A DNA stretch of 64,000 nucleotides from Cunninghamia lanceolata (taxonomy: Eukaryota > Streptophyta > Pinopsida > Cupressales > Cupressaceae). The notes beneath the pieces were generated by a model, which saw only the letters and a list, made by a program, of their open reading frames with translations, ran no database searches and had not been told where the DNA came from. The translations under genes and the position numbers were made by a program. Positions 12,839 to 25,057 of this stretch are shown one piece after another. Positions within the stretch are counted from its first letter, which is position 1; the number at the start of each line of letters is the position of its first letter. Where the stretch lies: assembly GCA_027924645.1 (NCBI GenBank), contig BSBN01000849.1:11922001-11986000 (forward strand), given 5' to 3'.

Positions 12839-13430
12839 ATGGCCGATCTGAATGAAATTCGAAGAGTATATGAAATGCTGAACAATAAAGCAGTTGGGGC
12901 CATTACCGTGGATGAAATCTGTGGCTTCATTAATAAGCTCGGAATACCAATGTCAGGAGAAGATTTGAGATTTATACTCAGAAGCAAAAGTCAAGATGAT
13001 TGTAGTGATAGCCTTCAATTTGATGAGTTTGTTCATTTTCAACCACGAACAAGATGAAGGAGAAAACGAGCCAGACGATTTGATGGAAGCATTCAAGATT
13101 TTTGATCAGAATGACGACGGATACATCTCTTGTGAAGAACTGCAACAATTGCTGTCCACGATGGGATTAATCCCACAAACCCAACATCCACAACAATGCG
13201 AGCAAATCATTCGCAGATTTGACACGGACTGTAATGGAGTGTTAGATTTCGCTGAATTCAAAACTATGATGTCTTGTGAAATTTCTGCGTGGGTAATCAG
13301 GAGAAAGTGTATATGCAGAATATGGTTGTTTGCTTTCGTTCATTTTACTTTTCGATATTTCATAAGGGCACTCGAAACTCTCTGGAATATCTGCACCTTA
13401 CATGTTTGGAATTTTGCACCACTTTTCTAA
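12839..13430 (+). pseudogene. Calmodulin-like EF-hand protein, copy 1 (frameshifted, stop lost)
   Basis: The first frame (12839-13057) starts MADLNEIRRVYEML and runs to QFDEFVHF. The protein continues in another frame from about 13045 to 13430, so a 1-nt shift near 13040-13055 splits it. EF-hand loop 1 is ruined (NNKAVGAITVDE against DQNADGVLTVDE in copy 2) and loop 2 is degenerate. Loops 3 (DQNDDGYISCEE) and 4 (DTDCNGVLDFAE) keep the calcium ligands. The expected stop, TGA in copy 2, is TGG at 13290, so the frame runs about 46 codons into former 3' UTR. The family comprises small calcium sensors of about 145-150 residues. A functional product would have to be only the C-terminal EF pair; most likely this is a recent pseudogene. 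Confidence 0.8.
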
Positions 13431-16400
13431 TTAGTAGAAATTGGAAGTTTTCGTTAGTTTAACTTCTTAATTAATCTATTTGTATTTGAAAACCCCTTAA
13501 AAAAATGATTATCACGGCGATGAAGCGTTTTGACATTTATTAACTGCAGTAAGTTCATGGAAATTTCTCTAATAATTATTTAGAACGACATTTTTGTGTT
13601 ATTAAAATAAATAAATTTTTTATTTTTTATTATTTTCAATTTTTTTAAATTATGAATTTATTTTTTAATTGTATTGACGTTCACTAAAGAAGTTTAAAAT
13701 ATAGGTTCTTTTCTTTTTTGGGGGGCGTGAACTAATGGAGCTCGGATAATAAGGCATGGATTTAGTTAGTGTCTAGAATCCACTCTTAGGAAGATAGAGT
13801 ATGGGGGCAAATGTGTGAAATACATAATCTACCCCCTAGTTAGTGCTCCATGTCACATTGCAACCATGCATATGACACACAATTCCAATCGCATTATCAA
13901 CCCCATAACTATTATATATACCCCTCTATTTTCTTACACAATATGCAATAAGGGTTGGGCATAAATCTTTGTGCTTGAAGTACTAGACTATAATTATTTT
14001 TTTGTGAAACAGAATGTAACAACCCAATTCTCTAACAAGACTAAAATCAAATATTTACCATGAGATAAAAACACATAAAGTGAAAAAAATTGAACTTTTT
14101 TTTCAATTGAAATAAACTCAAAGAATTAAGATACATCAATAAAGATAATTTCCTTCTTGAAATATACATCATATAATTTACAAAATTGACATCTTGTCAT
14201 TTTATTTACAATGATACACATTTACATAGTTTAAGAACACAAATCACTTATCCAATAGATATGTTGTTTCTGGACTATATAGCAAGTCTCAGCGAGTCAT
14301 CTGCTAGAGAGAGAGAGAGAGCATCTTCTAAGTGTTTTACCTCCAACCATAGGCCGACAGTCCCCCACACATCTTCCAACTAGAAGTGGCCCTAGCCTTC
14401 ATGAAGAGTATAGACATAAGGTAACCAACAGTTACTTGCAATCTAAGTGCTGGTGTTGTATCCTACTTAACACTATCGATCACACAACCCTAGACAATCC
14501 TCTAGCTAAGTATGATCATTCTAATAGGTTATGTAATTTAAATACGGTGAACCGACCAATGCACGTAGAGGCATATGCATTACTTTGGTCAAAGGTTCTA
14601 TATGAATAGATGTTTAAAATAAATGTAGTCGTAATGTTCACCCATCTTTAACTCGACTTGGATATTATCACATCCTACAGTTTGAGTTGGTCAACTAGGC
14701 TCAACTATAGAGTTTTATCTAACTCAAATCTAGTCTTCCTGACTTAGATGGATTCTCAAGACACGGTCATTGTACCATAGACCTTATCGAATAACTATCT
14801 ACTCATAGGTACCTCTTTGTGTTGTTACAAAATGTGAGGTCCAAGGATTATCGACACTTATAACTTAAGTTGACTTGTAATCAAACAAATGGGTTTTTAT
14901 ACCAAGGATAAACATTACCGTTTATGAAATATCTCCTTTTGACAAGTAAATATAAACACTAATATTAAGGGTACTCAACCGTTCTTTGTTGACCCATATA
15001 TAAATAGCTAAACAAGCTATAACCATAAAGGTTCTTCAAATAATCTTAACCCTACTAGGTCAATCTAGGGATTTGTTTCCCCTATTCCACCATAGTGGAA
15101 TAACACATGGACATGGTTATTGGGAAAAGAATAAAATAATATTGGAAAAGAAAGATTGACCCCTATTATTCTTCCAAATACGTAGTCGTATAAATCTTTC
15201 AGATCAAGACTATGTGCAAGTATATCTTAGTTACGATAAGACAAAGGTTCGAATATAAATATGAACATCTAAGTTTCATTTAACTCCAAAAGATGGACTC
15301 AATTCATTTGATATCCATTTAAATCCCTCGACAAGTTTCTCTCTTTTGACATAAATGAGCTAAGATGAAACTAGACATACAAGTGTTCTCATCTAAACTA
15401 GATATAGAGAAATCATCATACTCAGTGTGCCTTTAAAAACATAGTATGCCATATAAGATAATACTTACTATCTATAACCCAACTTATAATGGTAGGTATA
15501 CTAATATCTTAGTTACTCACTACATGCTACATCTGCCTTACCTCAACATATATGCACTGCTTAATACTATATCACACAGTATAGAGGTGCCATGTAGGCA
15601 TGATGAGACATGGTTTACACAAAATCTTAATGACTATTTCTTACTAAAAATCCATGACATACTGGAGTATGAAAGCATATAAGCTTTTCATTATACTTAG
15701 TGGCATACACAAAGCATTTTATATGTGAACAAGTCTAAGTAACTAAACTAACATTCACTAAGTCATTATCTTCATTATCATACAACCATGAAAAGTGTTA
15801 TATCTCAAGTTCTCTACTCGAATATCACTAAATATTTGACTTAGAATCCATTCAAAATAAAGATGAAAAGATTATGTATATGACAAATAAAATTACTTCG
15901 AATAACGGAAGAACTTGTATGGATTCTTTGACAATAAAAGATCATCCTCATGGAGCTCTATCCCTTCCTCTGCTACTCACCATATCTTCCTTCTATGATG
16001 GCTAACTTTCTTTCCTTGTATCGACTCTAGCTTAGTCAAGTAAAGAGACTCCACACTAACTATGTTGTTCAATATTTATTATAAGTTCACTGTTGATTAC
16101 AAACACTCTAAAATTCGTAGATCTCATGGACATGACCTTAATAATAAGAAACTATTCTCACTTGACACACCAAAAATTTTCCCTCTCGACTCCCTTATTA
16201 TTCAATAATAAACTCCTATATATCCCTATTAACAATTTGTTGGGATGTCTAACTACTCACGCCTGTATCATAAAGACACCACTCTAACACGTTACTCAAC
16301 TTCCTTAAAGGTTGCAAGTATCTCCACTATAAAGCCTCCATATGCCCTTGGCTCAAGTATGTAGATTGAGGGGGATGTGGGTATTCAATACCACTCCTCA

Positions 16401-16501
16401 AACAACAATGACTCTCTCTCAAAAGCATTCAATGTTATCAAAGATGGTTAAGAATGAATGCTTCATTAATAATGGAGGTCATTAACAATAACCCACTAAC
16501 A
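13431..16501. other. AT-rich intergenic stretch; possible LTR fragments
   Basis: No coding feature can be supported. TGTAACAACCCAATTCTC near 14014 resembles a gypsy LTR start, and GATTGAGGGGGATGTGGG near 16367-16382 resembles a polypurine tract with an LTR start, but no partner repeats were found. Short open frames at 14186-14383, 15446-15682 and 16093-16287 show no recognisable family. Confidence 0.4.
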
Positions 16502-17651
16502 TGTTGAAATTAGGGCAGACAACTGAGAGGGGGGTGAATTAGTTGTCACAAAACTTTATCTTTTCCTACATTTAATCTTCTTTACCACTTATTAATAGAT
16601 TAATTATATAACCATGAAAGCATGAATCAACAACACATGAAGAAAAATACAATCAACATACATAACACTAGGATTTTTACGTGAAAACCTGGGTAAGGGA
16701 AAAATCACGGTGGGGGTTAACCCATAAGATTTTATACTCTATTAAAAGTATTACAAATGGGAAGGAACATGCCTTTGGGCACACTACCCAGAGCTCACTA
16801 CCTACAAGATTAATTACAAAGAGTTCATTGAAATACTTGAACTGAAGAATAGCAAGAGTTCACTGAAATACCTGAACTGAAGAATAGCATCTAACAATGC
16901 AAGATTACAGTTTCGGTTAGGCTCAATATACTGACTTCACACACTTCATCTCTCACTGCCCTGTTTCACTTCTCTGACATGATCCAGAGCTTAGATCTCT
17001 TTGCTTCGCACTTGATACTACCACACTTCGCACTTATCATATAATATTTGCACATCCATACCTCAAAATGCTCTAACCCATTGATCATGTATATATCTAC
17101 AACATGAAATTTTATCAACTGCAGTCGACCTCAAGAAAACTTAGAAACTTTTTCAAGATCACTGTTCTGTCGATTGAATCCATGCACAAACATCAATGTG
17201 GACCAAAAATTATGTATTAAAGTCACTATATATGTTGGCCAATACCACTAGATCTCATAAATTACTCAACCAACCACTTCTCTTAATCTGCACAAGGATC
17301 AAATACCAAGTTGGCCTATTCTTCACCGGACTGAACTGTCTAACCAAAACCTGATACTCAGATGCTTGTAACTTTCAATCCCTTTATCACCAGAGGCTAA
17401 AATGTTGGATTTAGGTAGCCTTGATATCCCTTAACATTCCCTCAGATCCACAGCACAATATGATTACCTATGGAGAAATACAGACCAAAATGCTAAACCC
17501 TATCATATGCTCTATTCCTATCTTTCCAGACTTCGAGAAATCTGCAATCTGGCTTCTAGTATGATCAAATTATACAATGTGTATGTGTAAGATAGATTTA
17601 GTTGCCATCAATGACAACACCTGACATGCCTAACAGTATCTCTTGCCAACA
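16502..17651 (-). repeat. 3' LTR of the sirevirus-like element
   Basis: 1150 bp, directly repeated at 22233-23344 with moderate divergence including small indels. An extra CTGAACTGAAGAATAGCA stretch near 16838-16890 is duplicated here relative to the other LTR. Confidence 0.88.
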
Positions 17652-18163
17652 ATCTCCCCCTTTGGCATAGATGGCAACACTTAGTGAAAAATGACTAAGT
17701 GTTAGAACATCTGCCCCTTACTATGTACACTTGTGATTTCCAATGCTCCCCCTTAGATGAATTCCTCATTTTTCACTGCTTTCCACTCCCCCTTTGACAT
17801 CAATGGCAAAGGCTGATATTTGCATATTAAAATTCATGCAAAAACTCTATGTACATGGGCGCATATATACAAACAATCCTTATGTCTTGTCTACATGAAC
17901 GTAAACACATCACCAAAAATATTTTTCAACAGTGCCAATCCACTTTCCCAACTTTTCTTCATGCTATCCAAAACTGAAATATGACTACTAAATAAAAATA
18001 CATGTGGCTTTGCCTTCTATAGATCATTGGGATCATTTGTCAGAGCAACAGCTTGAGCTTCTATCAATGCATTGAACATTGTTTCTAACTTAGGGGAAAT
18101 CAGTCTCTGGAGTTCCAACATCCTTGCCACAATGTTTTCCTTTTCTTTTACCAATTTCTTTAT

Positions 18164-20675
18164 TTAATTAATCAAGCTAATTACTTGACATTCTTGACTC
18201 GCCACAGATACTGTCAAAGGATCAAAGGATTGAGATACATTTGACAGTTTTTGCTCAGACTCTTTTATTTTCTTCTCAATATCCTCTACAACTTTTGGCC
18301 AAGATAAACAAAATTTGTACACATCTCCTCCTTCAGTGAGGGCATTTTGAATACTCTTTACACTAGTATCCAACACAATTCTCTCATTGTCAATCATTCC
18401 TTTCAGTTCACTAAATCTTTTATCATTAAATTCATTCTGGACTTTGACTTCCGCTGGCTTTTCAAAAGACTCAAAGTGAGTACTTACAAAATTTATCAGA
18501 TTCTTTAACTAACCAGACAGGGATGTTGATGAATTCTTCTAAAATGTAGGCATGATTTTCTCCAAAATGCTAGAAGCAAGACCAAGCAACTCACTGTCCT
18601 CAATGTGAGATTTTAGGATCTCCTTTCTTGCCTTTGCTTGTCCAAATGATGCTACCTTCATCATTTGAATAGGGGAAAGAGTATCCAAACTGATAGGCCC
18701 TTGAACTAGATGTGGTTCATTAGGTTCAAGTTTATCTTTCTCAAGAAATTTCTTCACTGCATCTGCAGTGTCTCTTGCTGTGCATGCAGTTCCATCTTTC
18801 TTGCACTGAGATTTACAATTTAGATCCTTGCTGGTATCATCATCAGGATTATCTTGGCTTTGTTCTTCAACACTCTTAGCTGCTTCTTCTTTTTGATCTT
18901 CCTTGTCCTTAACTTCTACTTCCTACTCTATATTCTTCTTAGAATCACCTTCAGTAGGAGCATTTATTTCCATATTCATCTCTGCATTTTCTTCACCAGA
19001 TTGGTCTGAAGGAATTCGAGTATCCTATGGACCATCAACATTATCTTTCTTCACCATCTCTTCATCTCCTTTATTTAATATTTCCTCTTCTGAAGTAGAG
19101 AAATCATCTACCTCATCTTGTTGCTCATTTTTCTTCAACTCTTCATCATTTAGAATGGATGTATCATCAGTATCAACAAGTTCTTTAGTGACCACATAAA
19201 ACTTATTCTTGTCCAGGGCTTTCTTCATAATTTGTTCTGTTTCTTTGACCACTTCATCAATGTCTCCAATCATTAGCTTATTCATCCTTTTTTTGCTTCT
19301 AAATTCATCTTTAACTTCTTTGAAAAATTTGTTTGCTTCCTTCCTAGAGATTACCAGACACAGACTAGACAACACATGTTCTCTTAGCTCCAAATCCTTT
19401 GCTTTAGAAACTTCTTTTCTCATCTCCAAAATGTCACTTAGACTCTTAAGGATTTCTGACAAAATTTCCACAAGTGCTCTATTGAATGTATTCAAGTACT
19501 TAATAGTAGCATCCTCCAAAATTTTCTTGTTGGCATCATCAAGGTTGTCATAATATTTAGTCATTGGCTTTAAGTTTCCATCTATAGTGATTGACTTTAT
19601 GATGTCTTCCACCTAAGGAGTAGGCTTCTCAACATAAGCCTCTAACTTATGCCTTTTACTTGACTTTTTGCTTCCAAAGGGGTTCTCCTTAGACACTTTA
19701 GTAGACTTAGTGCCTGAGGACTTCAACTCTTTAACCTCACCATCTGACTCAATCTCTTCTTCGTCCTCCTTCTCCACACTAACATATGACCTTTTTCCCA
19801 TTAATTAAATGTCCTTTTTCCTTCCTTACCAGTAGGTTTTTCTTTGAATTTCTCTGCAATAGAAGGTGATGCACCGAAGGTTGAACCAGAACTCCTAGTA
19901 GTGCTTGACTTAGAAGGGGATTCTTCTAGAACACTTCCCTATTCCCTATCCTGATTCTCCTTCTCAGCTTTCTCTGTCCTTTCCCTATGTTGTCTCACAA
20001 CTTCCTTGGTTATTGCAATACTTTCTGCATACATTTCAACTTTCCTTTGGACCTTTTTCTTAGTTTTAGGTCTCCAGAGCTCAACATGCAATTTCAGATT
20101 AATTTCACCATATGTATCGAATCTCTCAACTAAGGTGTCTTTTGGTTTGCTTAGAAGGTGTTGAGCATAGATTTATAGTATTTATTCATCAACTTCATAC
20201 CCCATGGGCATGATCCATTTAGTCCTTGGTTCAACTGTTTCCATCAAGCATTGATCTATTTCCACCATGAAACAAATTGTATCCTTGTACTTTTCCACCA
20301 TAGACTTGGGGATTCTTTCCCTTGATTACATCATATTATAGAAATTCTTGAAATATCCCCAAACTCATCTATGCTAGCATGAATGTAAGCCCTAATATCT
20401 TCTATGTGCAACACACCATGTAGAACATTAGAAAGGGCACCTAATGGATCATCTTCTACATATTTGTGTGGATGCTTTTTGAATTTAGGTCAGGGTCTTT
20501 CAGTGATGTCAACAACCAATGGAGTAGCCATATCTAAAATCACAAGTTCAAAGCTTCGCAAAAAAATACCCTTTTTCTCCACCGGATTAGGGTTAGCTAT
20601 CGAATTCACTTTTTGCACTCCAAATCGTTGAGACCTCAACTCAGGTGCTCTTCTCCTTGTTCTCTTCAAATGCAA
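18164..20675 (-). pseudogene. Unrecognised pol-less coding region of the sirevirus-like element (decayed)
   Basis: Read on the minus strand, a nearly continuous coding texture runs from about 20675 to 18164, broken by a few stops and shifts. Segments are 20675-20490 (contains MATPLVVDITERP), its continuation after one stop, 19801-19613 (lysine/glutamate-rich, KRSYVSVEKEDEEE), 19612-19025 (195 residues, helical and highly charged, with an acidic tail), 18757-18539 and 18397-18164 (helical, ending near a possible C terminus). It contains no gag zinc knuckle, no protease DTG, no RT YVDD and no integrase motif. Env-like or extra ORFs with coiled coils are known in some sireviruses, but I cannot assign this one. 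It may be a gag-like protein, an extra ORF or captured host sequence. Confidence 0.55.
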
Positions 20676-20870
20676 AGTGATTCAAATGTTGACTGAATGA
20701 CCTTTTATGCTCTGCAAAACTTAATTTACCATTGTAATAAATGATTTGTCCTAATTCATCCGGTTACACTGTTTCTAAATATAGTCAATATTCAATTACT
20801 CAGGTGAAAGCACATAGATGAGTATACATTTCATGGAAGTCTCTCGAGGATGAAAAATGCCGCTTGGAAT

Positions 20871-21152
20871 AGGTACCCATTTAGGATCAGGAACCCAAAG
20901 CAAAACGGGTACCCATTTCATAATAAAACAGGTACCCGTTTTCAAAAAAACTAAAAAAAATAGCCATATGCATATAAAAACAAAAAATGCTTTTTGAAAA
21001 TGGGTACCCATTTTCAATTTTTTTTTTTGAACATGCCTATTGCTAATTTTTTTAATTTTTAGAAATGGGTACTCGTTATTTTTAAAACGGGTACCCGTTT
21101 ATAATAGGCACCCGTTATGAACGAGCACCCGTTATGAATGGGTACCCGTTTC
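20871..21152. repeat. Cluster of GGGTACCCGTT-type palindromic motifs
   Basis: About nine copies of a motif centred on GGGTACCC or its variants (GGTACCCATT, GGGTACTCG, GGCACCCGTT, GAGCACCCGTT) lie within 280 bp inside the sirevirus-like element, between its two coding parts. The consensus AACGGGTACCCGTT is a perfect palindrome. The copies are irregularly spaced, separated by AT-rich filler. Confidence 0.75.
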
Positions 21153-21780
21153 TAAAATTTTAAAATTTTAAACCAGCCAATTTACATTGGTTTTAGCTTT
21201 GGAAACCCAAGCCTTAGCTTTGGACATGCAACTAGGAGACCATGAAAACAACAAGAGAAAAAACTAGTTTCACCACTGTGGCTGACGACTTTTTTTTTAG
21301 AATATTTTAAAGAAATTAAAACCCATTATAGATCTCAAACTCTAGTTTTCAAATATGTATTTTTTTTTCTATTGAACATAATTTTCTATTTATTATTTAT
21401 TTTCCAAACAAACTAACTCATAAACTTGAAATAACACTGTTACTATTTTTTTAATACCTTTTGATTTTGAAAGTTTCTTGAAAAAAAAATTATGTCTGAC
21501 CAAACTAGACATCATTCTCTACATGACGAAAAAAAAATTAGTGAATTGACCTGTTTATCTCAAATTATGTTAGTTGTCCATGAGGGGTTTTAAAAAACAC
21601 TAATTAGGGCCATTAAAAAATTAATTAAAAAAATATTTATCAAAAAATTACAAAAAAATATCCTAATCAAAATTCAACATCTTGAGAATCTTTCCACAAA
21701 AAGAATTAGAAAAATATATTAATTTAGGTCAAATTATGTTGGTCGTACACATGCATACTTTTGCAAAAAATAGGGGACTT

Positions 21781-22164
21781 TTAAAAAGCCATTTTTTTTA
21801 CATCCAATAAAAAATTTTCTTCTGTCTTCTTCCTTTCCTCAATTTCCTTGGTTAGCCTCATCACCCCGGATTCCATCTCATGTTTTAGGACAACAACTAC
21901 TTTTGCCAACTTCTCACTTTCCTTTTTCTTCTCCTTCAAAGCCTCATCCATGCCATTGTCTTCCTTCTGATTTACTAATTGTTGAAGTAGCTCCTTCCTC
22001 TTTTCCATAGATTTTCTCAGTTGCCCTTTTAAAGTATGAATGAAATCCTCAACATCTTTAAGGTTCTCTTGCAGTTCTTTGACTTCTACTCTGGACTGAT
22101 CAAGATCTTCTAAAGCAACTTGAAATTGTTCATTGATGCCATCAGAATACCTAAATGAACCCAT
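21781..22164 (-). CDS. 127-residue coiled-coil protein of the sirevirus-like element
   Basis: An intact frame starts MGSFRYSDGINEQF and ends VKKMAF. Almost the entire length is charged heptad-like sequence (VKELQENLKDVEDF, KEKKKESEKLAKVV, KEIEERKKTEENF), so a long alpha-helical coiled coil is predicted. It is the first frame after the 5' LTR and primer-binding site (22233), which is the gag position, but there is no zinc knuckle and it is far shorter than a copia gag. A truncated gag N terminus or an element-specific oligomerising protein are both possible. No host family was recognised. Confidence 0.45.
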   Translation of the reverse strand: MGSFRYSDGINEQFQVALEDLDQSRVEVKELQENLKDVEDFIHTLKGQLRKSMEKRKELLQQLVNQKEDNGMDEALKEKKKESEKLAKVVVVLKHEMESGVMRLTKEIEERKKTEENFLLDVKKMAF

Positions 22165-22232
22165 TGAAACACCTTCCTAGATCTTCCTCAAGCTATTAAA
22201 CTTCTTCCAATCAACCTTGCTTTGATACCAAT

Positions 22233-23344
22233 TGTTGAAATTAGGGAAGACAACTGAGAGCGAGGGTGAATCAGTTGTCACTAAACTTTATCTTTTGCTA
22301 CATTTAATCTTCTTTACCACTTATTAACAGATTAATGATATAATCATGAAAGCATGAATCAATAACATGAGCAAAAATACAATCAACACACATAACACCA
22401 AGATTTTTACGTGGAAACTTAGTTAAGGGAAAAACCACGGTGGGGGTTAACCCACAAGATTTTATACTCTGCTAAAAGTATTACAAATGGGAAGGCACAT
22501 GCCTTCATGCACACTATCCAGAGCTCAGTACTCAAAGGAGGCTCACTGCCTACAAGATTAATTACAAAGAGTTTGTTGAAATTCTTGAATTGAAGAAGAG
22601 CATCTAACAATGGAAGATTACAGTTCTGGTTAGGCTCAATATACTAACTTCACACACTTCATCTCTCACTATCCTGTTTCACTGCTTTGCCATGATCCAA
22701 ATCTTATATCTCTTTGCTTCACACTTGATACTACCACACTTCACACCCATGACATCATATTTGCACATCCATACCTCAAAATGCTCAAAACCATCAATCA
22801 TATATCATCAACTGCAATCGGCCTTAAGAAAACTTAGAAACTTTTTCAAAATCACTATTCTGTCAGATAAATCCATGCACAAACATCAATGTGGGCCAAA
22901 ACTTATGTGTTCAAATCACCATACATGTCAGTCAATACCACTAGATCTCATAAATTACTCAACCAACCACTTCTCTTAATCCGCAGAAGGATCAAACACC
23001 AAGTCGACCTGTTCTTCACCAGACTGAACTGTCTAACTAAAACCTGATACTCAGATGCTTGTAACTTTCAATCCCTTCATCACCGGAGGCTTAAACTTTG
23101 GATTTAGGTAGCCCTAACATCCCTTAACATTCCCTCAAATCTGTAGCACAATATGATTACCTATGGAGAAATGTGGACCAAAATGTTGAACCCTGTCATA
23201 TGATGTATTCCTCTCTATCCAGACTTAGACAAATCTACAATCTGACTTCTGGTATGATCAAATGATACAATGCAGATGTGTAAGATAGATTTGGTTGCCA
23301 TCAATAACAACACCTGACATGCCTAGCAGTGTCCCTTTCCAACA
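22233..23344 (-). repeat. 5' LTR of the sirevirus-like element
   Basis: 1112 bp, partner of 16502-17651. The primer-binding site follows on the minus strand below 22232. Confidence 0.88.
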
Positions 23345-23458
23345 TAACAATCTTGTTCTAATCACTCAAAGTTTTATAGAAAATAATAGTCTATGAATGT
23401 AGATATTAATATCAATAGGGTTAATAATAATGTTTTTACATAAACTTAAGCACAAATG

Positions 23459-24090
23459 TGTTAGTCTAGGTTTTTTATTTTCCTTAGGGATATTTCTTTT
23501 TCCTACACATTATTAAGCTTGCTTAGGTTTATTATATGTCGTTAATATGAGGACACGTGACAAAATACATTAGCTACATGTGTAACTCTCTCCCACATAT
23601 GGGGTAGTTGAGCTACACATCCTCTTTTGGCTTTTTGTGCCACCTCTCATAACCACTATTCTGTCCTTACCTAAGTAGGTTATGGGATAGTTAGAGTTCT
23701 CACATTCTTTTGGCTTTATGTGCCACCTCCTTTTTGTCTTCACTTGATGAGGTTATGCCACATGTTTTGTCATTTACCAAGTAGGTAAAATCTCCCACCT
23801 ATTTCAGGTAGTTGGAGTTATTACACCTCTTGGATGTATATTCCCTATTTTTGCTATGTATACAACTCTCTACTCTCCCTTTCACTAGTTTGAATACTAG
23901 TTCGGTGAAAGTTTTGTGAGAGTATCAAGAGTATTCTCAAATTCTCTTGCATTGTCTCTATTTTTCTCTCCTTTGAGATTATCTCTCCATTCTGCTATTT
24001 TGATTTTCAATCATCTTTCAACTGGAGTGCATGTGATCTACAATTGAGATCAAATCTTGGCTCGATTCTCACTTCTTGTAGAATCTAACA
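23459..24090 (+). repeat. 5' LTR of copia element
   Basis: 632 bp with TG...CA ends and inverted TGTTAG/CTAACA termini. TATGTATACAACTC near 23857 is a plausible promoter region. Its last 275 bp are repeated at 27975-28261. Confidence 0.88.
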
Positions 24091-25057
24091 TGGTATCAGA
24101 GCCATGTTGTTTAGTATAGTTCATTTTATTATTTGATTTTTTGAGAGATTTAAGACTGATAAAGAGCTAATATTTTTCCCAAAAACACAGTATGCTCTTG
24201 TCTTGCATCCTCGGATGATCTGGAGAATTAGAATAATTTGTAGGAAAATAAGCATCTTTATACTCCATTTTGCATATTCTGTTCCTGTGAGATCTGGGTG
24301 ATTGCAAAATTCTGGTAATCTTGGAGGTATTATCAGCCTTTCCAAAGTGTCCAGAAGGTCTAAGAAAAGCCAAGATTGTCTTTTATTTCACCAAAATCAG
24401 ACATTGGAGGACATAGTAATAATTTAGATTAAAAATTTGAAATCTTTTTACTAGAGCCGTTTTCATTGTTGCTTCAGAAATCCAACTTCTTCTCATTTTA
24501 ATGAAAAATGATCTCTGGGTTTTATTTCCAGCATCGAAAAACCATCTAGGTAGTCGCTACATTGTGCAAAACATTAACAAAATTTGTAAAAATTGAACCA
24601 CAAAATGGCATGAGTTGTTTTTCACAGACATATTTTTCACTTTTTTTCAAAATTGCATAACTTTTGCCTTGGGTGTCAGATTTTTGTAAACAAGTACTTG
24701 ATAGAAAGCTAGAATCAAAAACTTTCCATCCATGAAGCTTTGAGTAAAAAATTCTACATTTTTCAATCAGATATTGCAGGTTGAATCTACTGCATTTTTT
24801 ATCTTCAATAAGTCATATCTTTTACTTTTGTAATCCATTTTTCAAAACCAAAAGTGTAAGAAAGATATTGAAGAGTAAAAAATAGCTATAAGGTTATTTA
24901 TTTCAAATTTTTATTTAAAAATTAACTTGTATCAAATATTGTAATTTTGGCTATTAAGAGCCTTAAAAGCCTTTAAAAAGCACTAATCATAAAGTGCCAA
25001 CATTGTAATATCTAGGGGGGTGAGTTTTTTGAGACTAGTGGAAAGGGGGGGTGTCTT

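Larger units (their letters stand above)
16497..23349 (-). mobile_element. Sirevirus-like LTR element without pol, minus strand
   Basis: The element is 16502-23344: 3' LTR 16502-17651, internal 17652-22232, 5' LTR 22233-23344, flanked by a perfect TAACA duplication (16497-16501 and 23345-23349). The LTRs have TG...CA ends on both strands. Next to the 5' LTR is a primer-binding site, TGGTATCAAAGC (minus, about 22219-22230). At the other end three AAGGGGGAG-type tracts (minus, near 17654-17666, 17747-17754 and 17788-17796) recur, with similar ATGCCAAA or ATGTCAAA lead-ins for the first and last. Multiple polypurine tracts of this kind are a known signature of sireviruses. No protease, integrase or reverse transcriptase was recognised; the interior holds coiled-coil and acidic frames instead. 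Confidence 0.88.

Noticed and set aside
14014..16501. Full LTR element starting TGTAACAACCC
   Set aside because: No second LTR, primer-binding site or target duplication could be paired with it.
19209..19553. Plus-strand frames 18903-19199 and 19209-19553
   Set aside because: Shadows of the charged minus-strand coding region of the sirevirus-like element; serine/leucine-rich antisense composition.
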